64,000 bases of DNA from DATBJJ01 sp036556425 (GTDB lineage: Bacteria; Acidobacteriota; Vicinamibacteria; Vicinamibacterales; 2-12-FULL-66-21), in NCBI GenBank assembly GCA_036556425.1, contig DATBJJ010000066.1, positions 1-64,000 of the forward strand, read 5' to 3'. Shown here piece by piece: positions 56,405-64,000 of the stretch. A program made the translations under genes and the position numbers. The notes under the pieces are model-generated. The model was not told the origin of the DNA, made no database searches, and saw only the letters and a list, made by a program, of their open reading frames with translations. How positions within the stretch are numbered: the first letter of the stretch is position 1; the number at the start of each line of letters is the position of its first letter.

Positions 56405-56932
56405 ATGCTGCACTCGACGACTGTCCTTGCCGTCCGCCACCGCGACGAAACCGTCATGGCCAGCGACGGCCAGGTGACGTTCGGCGAAACGGTCTTCAAG
56501 CAGAATGCGAAGAAAATCCGCCGCCTGTACAACGACCGGATTCTCGCCGGGTTCGCCGGGTCGGCCGCGGACTCGTTCGCATTGTTTTCGCGGTTCGAGG
56601 CGAAGCTGGAGCAGTACCGCGGCAACCTCGAACGCTCGGCCGTGGAGCTCGCGAAAGATTGGCGAACCGACCGCATACTGCGGCGCCTCGAGGCCATGCT
56701 CGTCGTGATGGATGCGCGCGTGACGTATCTCCTCTCGGGCAACGGCGATTTGATCGAGCCCGACGACGGGATCATCGCGATAGGATCGGGGGGAGCGTAT
56801 GCGATGGCGGCCGCGAAGGCGCTGGCGCGACACACGGATCTTCCCGCACGGGCGATCGCGGAGCAGTCGATGCTGATTGCCGCGAACATCTGCATCTATT
56901 CGAACGACAGGATCACGATCGAATCGCTCTGA
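56405..56932 (+). CDS. hslV: ATP-dependent protease subunit HslV
   Basis: 175-residue Ntn-hydrolase peptidase of the HslVU (ClpYQ) machine. The mature protein starts at the catalytic Thr5 in HSTTVLAVRH, so a short propeptide MLHS is removed. DGQVTFGETVFKQNAKKIRRL, FAGSAADSFALF and IGSGGAYAMAAAKAL are conserved. hslU follows after 10 nt. Confidence 0.95.
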   Translation: MLHSTTVLAVRHRDETVMASDGQVTFGETVFKQNAKKIRRLYNDRILAGFAGSAADSFALFSRFEAKLEQYRGNLERSAVELAKDWRTDRILRRLEAMLVVMDARVTYLLSGNGDLIEPDDGIIAIGSGGAYAMAAAKALARHTDLPARAIAEQSMLIAANICIYSNDRITIESL

Positions 56933-56942
56933 CCCCGCGGTC

Positions 56943-58321
<1,379 letters not shown>

Positions 58322-58325
<4 letters not shown>

Positions 58326-59551
58326 TCATTTCGCGAACCGTGATTTCCGTTGCGGGCGTGTGCGCGAGCGCCGTCCTCCTGACGACGCTCGGGGCGTGCG
58401 GCAAGAAAGGGGATCCGCTTGCGCCCCTGCGGCTCGTGCCGCTGCCCGTCGGCGAGCTCTCCGCGCGAAAGACCGCGCAAGAGGTCGAATTGCGCTTCGT
58501 GCTGCCGACCGCCAACGCGGGCGGCGGCGGTCCGATCGATCTCGATCGCATCGAGATCTACGCGATCACGATTGGGCCGGGCGCGGTGACGCCGCCGAAT
58601 CGCGATCTACTGATCAAGGAACGCGTCGTTGGAACGATCGCCGTGAAGCCGCCGCCGGTCGAGGGCGAAGAGAAGAAGCCGGCCGAGGCGGACAAGCGTC
58701 CGGCTCCTGGCGATCGCGTCACCTTCGTCGAGAAACTGACGGAGGACACGCTGAAGCCGGCGCCGACGGCGGCCGCGCCCGCGCCAACACCGCCCGCGCC
58801 GACACCGCCCGCGCAAACACCAACACCGCCCGCGCCGGATGCCGCCGCCGCGGCGGCGGCTCAACCCGCGGCCGCGCCGTACCCGGTTCGCATCTATGCC
58901 GCTCGCGGGATCTCTCGTTCGGGCCGGCCCGGTCCGCCGTCGACGCGGCTCTCGATTCCGCTCGTAGCGCCCGTCGCTCCGCCTTCGTCGGTTGTTGCGC
59001 GGATGGTGTCGGAGAAGGCTGTCGCGATCGACTGGACGCCGCCGGTGGCCGAGCCGGGCGCGGCGCCCCTGACGTTCAACGTGCTTCGGCCGAATGCGGC
59101 GACGGCGATCAATCCGGCGCCGGTCACGGACGTCAAGCTCGAGGTGCCGCCGGAGTATGGAAAAGAGCAGTGCTTCGTCGTGCGGACGATTCAAACGATT
59201 GAGAACGTCACGATCGAGAGCGACGCGTCCGCGCCCGCCTGCGTGACGCCGCTCGATCGGTTTCCGCCGGCGGCGCCGAAGGGCGTGCGCGCCGTTGCGG
59301 AAGACGGCGCGGTCAATCTGGTGTGGGATCAGAATACGGAAGCGGATCTCGCGGGCTACGTGATCTTGCGCGGGGAGACGCCCGGTGAGACACTGCAGCC
59401 GCTCATGAACCAGCCCATCAAGGACGCGACCTATCGAGACACCACCGTGAAGCCGGGCGTACGATACACGTATGCAGTCGTGGCGGTGGATACCGCAACG
59501 CCGCCGAACACGAGCGCCCAGTCGGGCCCGGAGTCAGTGACCGCGCGATGA
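58322..59551 (+). CDS. Lipoprotein with fibronectin type III domain
   Basis: 409 residues, GTG start overlapping the hslU TGA. The lipobox is TLGAC (Cys26), followed by GKKGDPLAPLRLVP, a motif seen in small LptM-like lipoproteins. A Pro/Ala-rich linker (about 140-185) separates an N-terminal beta-domain from a C-terminal Fn3 domain (about 318-405, PPAAPKGVRAVAEDGAVNLVWDQN). Function unknown; possibly an envelope scaffold. Confidence 0.8.
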
Positions 59552-60309
59552 AACGCTTCTACCGGATCGAGCATCACGGCACGGATCGCCACGTCGTGGA
59601 GGACGGCGATCGCTGGCACCTGGTCGACGGCGACATCTTCGGATCGTGGAAGGCCGGCGCGTCGATCTCCGCCAGCGCGCAGCGGTTCCTCGCGCCGGTC
59701 GCGCCGTCGAAGATCGTCGCCATCGGGCGGAATTACAAGGATCACGCCGCGGAGTTGGGCAACCCGCTGCCGGTCGAGCCATTGATTTTCCTCAAACCGC
59801 CGAGCGCGATCGTCGGGCCGGACGAACCCATCGTGATTCCGGATGGCGTGGGACGCGTCGATCATGAGGCCGAGCTCGGCGTCGTGATCGGCCGGCGCGC
59901 GCACAAGGTCAGCGAACAGGAGGCGGCGAGCTACGTGTTCGGGCTGACGTGCGTCAACGATGTCACCGCGCGGGAGCTGCAGAAGAAGGACGTGCAGTTC
60001 ACGCGCGCGAAAGGCTTCGACACCTTCGCGCCGGTCGGACCCTGCATCGTGACGGGCCTCGACTACCGATCGCCGGACGGCCTTCAAGTCGAAGGCTGGG
60101 TGAACGGCGAGCGGAGGCAATCCGGTTCGACGAGTGCGCTGATCTTCTCGATCGACCGCTTGATCGCGTTCGTGTCCGCGGTGATGACGCTCCTGCCAGG
60201 AGATATCATCTCGACGGGCACGCCGGCGGGCGTCGGGCCGATGAAGGCCGGCGATCGCGTGACCGTCAAAATCGCGGGCGTCGGAGAGCTCACAAACCCC
60301 GTTCAGTAA
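59548..60309 (+). CDS. Fumarylacetoacetate-hydrolase family protein
   Basis: 253 residues, ATG overlapping the preceding TGA. The family's metal-binding core is visible: NYKDHAAELG, EPLIFLKPPSAIVGP, DHEAELGVVIG (with the Glu ligands), TCVNDVTARELQ, and ISTGTPAGVGPM. Such enzymes hydrolyse C-C bonds of acylpyruvates or decarboxylate oxaloacetate; which one cannot be decided here. Confidence 0.9.
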   Translation: MKRFYRIEHHGTDRHVVEDGDRWHLVDGDIFGSWKAGASISASAQRFLAPVAPSKIVAIGRNYKDHAAELGNPLPVEPLIFLKPPSAIVGPDEPIVIPDGVGRVDHEAELGVVIGRRAHKVSEQEAASYVFGLTCVNDVTARELQKKDVQFTRAKGFDTFAPVGPCIVTGLDYRSPDGLQVEGWVNGERRQSGSTSALIFSIDRLIAFVSAVMTLLPGDIISTGTPAGVGPMKAGDRVTVKIAGVGELTNPVQ

Positions 60310-60321
60310 AGCAGGCAAACC

Positions 60322-60975
60322 ATGAAGCTGTTCATCGACACCGGCAATCTGAAAGACGTCGAGAGCCTCGTGCCGCTCGGCATCATCGACGGCATCACGA
60401 CGAATCCGTCGCTCCTCGCGAAGGAGCAGGGCGACTATCGCGAGATCCTGAAGAACATCTGCCAGCTCGTCAAAGGTCCGACGAGCGCCGAAGTGGTCGC
60501 GAAGGACTACGAGGGCATGCTTCGCGAAGGCCGCGATCTGGCGAGCATCGATCCGCACATCGTCGTGAAGGTGCCGTTCACGAAAGACGGCGTTCGCGCG
60601 TGCAAGACGCTCTCGTCGGAAGGGAAGAAGGTCAACGTCACGCTGTGCTTCTCGCCGACGCAGGCGCTCATCGCCGCCAAGGTCGGCGCCACCTACATCA
60701 GCCCGTTCGTGGGGCGCCTCGACGACATCGCGACGTCCGGCATGAACCTCATCGCGGAGATCGTCGCGATCTACGAGAACTACGATTTCAAGACCGAAGT
60801 GCTCGTCGCCTCCGTGCGGCATCCGATTCACATCGTCGAAGCGGCGAAGATGGGAGCGGACGTCTGCACGTGCCCCGCGGCGGTCATCGAAGCGATGTTC
60901 AAGCACCCGCTGACCGACATCGGGCTCGAGAAGTTCCTCAAGGACTGGGAGAAGGCCCAGGCGGTGAAGGCCTGA
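60322..60975 (+). CDS. Transaldolase-like / fructose-6-phosphate aldolase family protein
   Basis: 217 residues, the short TalC/FSA form of transaldolase. The Schiff-base lysine is in IVVKVPFTKDG. MKLFIDTGNL, GITTNPSLLAKE, ISPFVGRLDD and SVRHPIHIVEAA are typical. Whether it acts as transaldolase or aldolase is not clear from sequence. Confidence 0.93.
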   Translation: MKLFIDTGNLKDVESLVPLGIIDGITTNPSLLAKEQGDYREILKNICQLVKGPTSAEVVAKDYEGMLREGRDLASIDPHIVVKVPFTKDGVRACKTLSSEGKKVNVTLCFSPTQALIAAKVGATYISPFVGRLDDIATSGMNLIAEIVAIYENYDFKTEVLVASVRHPIHIVEAAKMGADVCTCPAAVIEAMFKHPLTDIGLEKFLKDWEKAQAVKA

Positions 60976-62519
60976 CGGACAAGCATCTCGCTCATCTCGA
61001 GGAGCTCGAGCGCCGCGCGGAGCTTGGAGGCGGCGAGGGTCGGCTGCGGCGGCAGCACGACGCGGGGAAGCTCTCGGCGCGCGAGCGGATCGATCTCCTC
61101 TTCGATCCGGGGACGTTCCAGGAAGTCGACAAGCTCGTGACGCACCGGAGCCGCGACTTCGGCATGGACGAGCAGATCGTGCCGGGCGACGGCGTCGTCG
61201 CCGGCGCGGGGCGCGTCGAGGGCCGGCCGGTCTACGCATTTGCGCAGGACTTCACCGTCTTCGGCGGATCGCTCTCGGAAACCAACGCCGCGAAGATCGT
61301 CAAGATCATGGATCTGGCGATGAAGATGGGCGCGCCGGTCGTCGGGCTGAACGACTCGGGCGGCGCGCGCATTCAGGAAGGCGTGCTCTCGCTCGGGGGC
61401 TACGCGGACATCTTTCTCAGGAACACGCTCGCCTCCGGCGTCATCCCGCAGATCTCCGCGATCATGGGGCCGTGCGCGGGCGGCGCCGTCTACTCTCCCG
61501 CGATCACCGACTTCAACATCATGGTCGAGGGCACGAGCTACATGTTCGTGACCGGACCGGACGTGATACGCACGGTGACGCACGAGGAAGTCACGAAGGA
61601 GGAGCTCGGCGGCGCGAAAACGCACAACGAGACCAGCGGCGTCGCGCACTTTTCCGTGCACGACGATCGCGAATGCCTGCAGCTCATTCGCGAGCTGCTC
61701 GCGTACCTCCCCAGCAACAACCTGGACGATCCGCCGAGGCACGAGACATCCGATCCGCTCGATCGTGAAGACGACGCGTTGGACGCGCTCGTGCCGGACT
61801 CGCCGAACCAGCCGTACGACATGCACGATCTCGTGCACGCGGTGGCGGACGATGGCGCGTTCCTCGAGGTGCATCGCGATTTCGCGCGGAACATCATCGT
61901 CGGGTTCGCGCGGCTCGGAGGACGGAGCATCGGGATCGTCGCCAATCAGCCCGCGCACCTTGCCGGCACGCTCGACATCGACGCGTCGGTCAAGGCCGCG
62001 CGCTTCGTGCGCTTCTGCGATGCGTTCAACATTCCGCTCGTGACGTTCGAGGACGTGCCCGGGTTCCTCCCAGGCACGCGTCAGGAATACGGCGGCATCA
62101 TCCGCCACGGCGCGAAGCTGCTGTTCGCGTTCGCCGAGGCGACGGTTCCGAAGCTGACGGTGATCACGCGGAAAGCGTACGGCGGCGCGTACTGCGTCAT
62201 GTCGAGCAAGCACATTCGGACCGACTTCAACTTCGCGTGGCCGAGCGCGGAGATCGCCGTGATGGGGCCCGAAGGCGCGGTGAACATCCTCTACAAGCGC
62301 GAGCTGGAGACGGCGGCGGATCCCGCGGCGCTGCGCGCGGAGCGCGTCGACGAGTTCAGGGAGAAGTTCGCCAATCCGTACATCGCCGCGTCACGCGGGT
62401 TCGTGGACGAAGTGATTCGCCCGCGGCAGACGCGCGCGAGGCTCATCGCCGCGCTCGGCCAGCTCCAGACGAAGCGCGAGAAGAACCCGCCCAAGAAGCA
62501 CGGAAACATTCCACTGTGA
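60972..62519 (+). CDS. Acyl-CoA (propionyl-CoA-type) carboxylase carboxyltransferase subunit
   Basis: 515 residues, the beta subunit of a biotin-dependent acyl-CoA carboxylase. HDAGKLSARERIDLLFDPGTF, VFGGSLSETNAAKI, LNDSGGARIQEG, the oxyanion loop GPCAGGAVYSPAITDF and a second loop RKAYGGAYCVMSSK are present. No ATG/GTG/TTG sits at the right place; a CTG at 60972 overlaps the preceding TGA as CTGA, with GAAGG just upstream, and gives the expected N-terminus (TDKHLAHLEELERR). The biotin carboxylase and BCCP subunits are not in the window. Confidence 0.93.
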   Translation: MTDKHLAHLEELERRAELGGGEGRLRRQHDAGKLSARERIDLLFDPGTFQEVDKLVTHRSRDFGMDEQIVPGDGVVAGAGRVEGRPVYAFAQDFTVFGGSLSETNAAKIVKIMDLAMKMGAPVVGLNDSGGARIQEGVLSLGGYADIFLRNTLASGVIPQISAIMGPCAGGAVYSPAITDFNIMVEGTSYMFVTGPDVIRTVTHEEVTKEELGGAKTHNETSGVAHFSVHDDRECLQLIRELLAYLPSNNLDDPPRHETSDPLDREDDALDALVPDSPNQPYDMHDLVHAVADDGAFLEVHRDFARNIIVGFARLGGRSIGIVANQPAHLAGTLDIDASVKAARFVRFCDAFNIPLVTFEDVPGFLPGTRQEYGGIIRHGAKLLFAFAEATVPKLTVITRKAYGGAYCVMSSKHIRTDFNFAWPSAEIAVMGPEGAVNILYKRELETAADPAALRAERVDEFREKFANPYIAASRGFVDEVIRPRQTRARLIAALGQLQTKREKNPPKKHGNIPL

Positions 62520-62542
62520 CTTCCGCCTAAAGCTGGAAGCGC

Positions 62543-63790
62543 TCATTTCAATCGCCCGTATTTCTTGAGCGCGGCGAGCAGGCGATCGTGCGGCAGCGCG
62601 TGAACACGAAGACCGTCCGCGCCGGTCATCGTCGCTGCCGCGAGCATCGAGTTCAGAATCGCTTCTTCCGTCGCCTGCACCGTCGCGTAGAACAGCGCGT
62701 TCATCCTCGGGTTCGGCAGCATCTCGACGCGCGCCACCTTTTCTGCGCCTGCGATGCCGGCATTCGCGGTCGAGAACGTGACGAAGATATCGCCGGAGCT
62801 GTTGCCGCCGAAGCCGCCGGTCCGCCCGACGCCGAGCGCGACGCGGATCGCCAGGCGTTTCAGCTGCGTTGGAAGAAGCGGCGCGTCAGTTGCGACGATC
62901 ACGATGATCGATCCTTGCTCGACCTCGTCGTGTGGCGCCTTCACGCTCGTGCCGCAGCGCGCCATCTTCGGTTGTACCGACGGATCGTCGATCGCGATGC
63001 ACGTCTGGAGATCCGTGATCTCTTGTCCGACCGGCACGCCGGCAACACGAAAATCCTGCCGGCCGCCAAAGTTGCACTGGACGAGTACGCCGACGGTGTA
63101 GCTGCTCCCGTCGATCGTCACGACCCTCGACGCCGTGCCCGTGCCGGCCTTGAATCCAAGACAACGCATGCCGGTCCCGCCGCCGACGTTGCCTTCGGCG
63201 ACAGGTCCGCTCGCGGCGCCGTCGAGCGCGCGCATCACGTCGGCCGGCTTCACGTGAAAGCCGTTGATGTCGTTCAGTCCGCCGTCGTACGTCTCCGCCA
63301 CGACCGGCAGTCCCCACGGTTGAAGATTGGGACGCGACACCTGCCACGCGAGGATCGCGTCGCGGACGACGCCGACGCTGTGCGTATTCGTGATCGCGAC
63401 AGGTCCCTCGAGGATTCCGCTTTCCTCGAGCCACGTCGTGCCCGTCATCTCGCCGTTGCCGTTCAGCGTGAACCACGCGCCGAACACCGGATCCGGGTTC
63501 TTCTTGCCGCGCGGATGAACGATCGTGACGCCGGTCCGCACGGGACCCTTGCCGACGACGAGCTTGCCGTCGCCCGAGATGAGCGTGGTTTGTCCGACCT
63601 CGACGCCTTTGACGTCGGTGATGGCATCGAGCGCGCCGGGCTGTCCGCCGATGAGCGCGCTGATGCCGAGATCGTTGGCTCTTGGCTTCTTCGTGTCCTG
63701 CGCGTGCGCGCCGAGGGTGAATGCCGTTGCGAGTGCCGCGGCCGCCGCGGCTGCCGCTGCCCGTTCGAGCACAAGTGAGAAGCGCATCAT
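62543..63790 (-). CDS. P1 family peptidase (DmpA/aminopeptidase-like), exported
   Basis: 415 residues with a signal peptide (to about GAHAQDTK). The Ntn-type P1 fold self-cleaves before a Ser; the likely nucleophile is in GGNSSGDIFVTFSTAN (about residue 332). GVTIVHPRG, ITNTHSVGVVRDA, and GNVGGGTGMRCLGFKAGTG are family motifs. These enzymes remove N-terminal D- or L-amino acids or beta-peptides. The double ATG abuts the stop of the following fragment. Confidence 0.92.
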   Translation of the reverse strand: MMRFSLVLERAAAAAAAAALATAFTLGAHAQDTKKPRANDLGISALIGGQPGALDAITDVKGVEVGQTTLISGDGKLVVGKGPVRTGVTIVHPRGKKNPDPVFGAWFTLNGNGEMTGTTWLEESGILEGPVAITNTHSVGVVRDAILAWQVSRPNLQPWGLPVVAETYDGGLNDINGFHVKPADVMRALDGAASGPVAEGNVGGGTGMRCLGFKAGTGTASRVVTIDGSSYTVGVLVQCNFGGRQDFRVAGVPVGQEITDLQTCIAIDDPSVQPKMARCGTSVKAPHDEVEQGSIIVIVATDAPLLPTQLKRLAIRVALGVGRTGGFGGNSSGDIFVTFSTANAGIAGAEKVARVEMLPNPRMNALFYATVQATEEAILNSMLAAATMTGADGLRVHALPHDRLLAALKKYGRLK

Positions 63791-64000
63791 TCAGCTCTCT
63801 CCAGCCGTCTTCACCAGCGTGGCTGCCTTCGGCACGATGTCGGTCTGCAGCACCGGATCCGCCGCGGCGATGTACGTCGCCGGCAATCCAAGCTCGCCGC
63901 GGACGATGTTGCACCCCTGCGCGATCGCGCTGGCCTTGTAGAACGCAATCTCGCGGTTGCAGCCCTGACGGCCGAAGCCGCAGTCGCTCGACACGATGAG
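63791..64000 (-). CDS. C-terminal fragment of a cobalamin-independent methionine synthase-like protein
   Basis: About 69 residues enter from the right edge and end at a TGA that directly precedes the P1 peptidase ATG. SSDCGFGRQGCNREIAFYKA and IVRGELGLPATYIAAADPVLQTD match the MetE C-terminal, zinc-cysteine region (Cys in SSDCGFG) of the archaeal/short-type methyltransferases. The 5' part lies outside the window. Confidence 0.8.
   Translation of the reverse strand, partial: LIVSSDCGFGRQGCNREIAFYKASAIAQGCNIVRGELGLPATYIAAADPVLQTDIVPKAATLVKTAGES

Overview
The window is high-GC (roughly 65%), almost gap-free DNA from a diderm (LPS-making) bacterium: it carries lpxC, an outer-membrane beta-barrel candidate, many secreted and lipid-anchored proteins, and a sigma-54 (NtrC-type) regulator. 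The gene mix (repeat-tailed S8 proteases, PEGA and fibronectin-III proteins, ECF sigma/anti-sigma pairs, topA-trmFO-xerC, hslVU) is most consistent with Acidobacteriota, probably the Vicinamibacteria side. That placement is an inference from gene content, not from a marker tree. I saw no rRNA, tRNA, prophage, insertion sequence or CRISPR array.

Layout. 1-6.0 kb: N-terminal end of a membrane protein, an S8 protease with 11 C-terminal hexapeptide repeats, and a peptide-type ABC importer (binding protein plus two permeases, no ATPase). 6.3-9.9 kb: a GNAT / S8 protease / GNAT operon whose protease ends in ENIVWGT repeats. 10-18.5 kb: class V aminotransferase, M48 lipoprotein peptidase, mtgA, an HExxH protein, NlpC/P60 lipoprotein, HNH nuclease, NHL protein and an amino-acid permease. 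18.5-25.9 kb: uvrA, lpxC behind a sigma-54-like promoter, an ECF sigma/STAS/unknown operon, lysA-tmk. 25.8-30.6 kb (minus): comF, rsfS, nadD, obgE, rpmA, rplU, then a TPR/lipoprotein pair. 30.9-36.8 kb: dprA (structured leader), topA, trmFO, xerC. 36.9-41.9 kb (minus): NtrC-type regulator, PAS kinase, ABC-F ATPase. 42-50.3 kb: three small secreted beta-sandwich proteins, a periplasmic chaperone-like protein and a barrel/SPOR protein in one minus-strand operon, a fourth relative converging on it, and an adjacent two-component pair separated by eight 10-bp phased repeats. 50.4-54.7 kb: ECF sigma, zinc-finger anti-sigma, two exported proteins, a second permease. 54.8-64 kb: small membrane protein, PEGA protein, hslVU, Fn3 lipoprotein, FAH-family hydrolase, transaldolase-like protein, acyl-CoA carboxylase carboxyltransferase, P1 peptidase and a MetE-like fragment.

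The most interesting candidate system is the 42.0-47.9 kb cluster. It looks like a chaperone-dependent surface-assembly locus: its subunits share a C-terminal motif reminiscent of WxL domains, and its barrel protein carries SdrD-like modules and a peptidoglycan-binding SPOR domain. Second is a layer of short palindromic or tandem elements lying in frame inside conserved genes (trmFO, xerC, the ABC-F gene, the uvrA 3' end). A recurring theme is very short 5' leaders: several good -10 boxes lie only 6-12 nt from a start codon.
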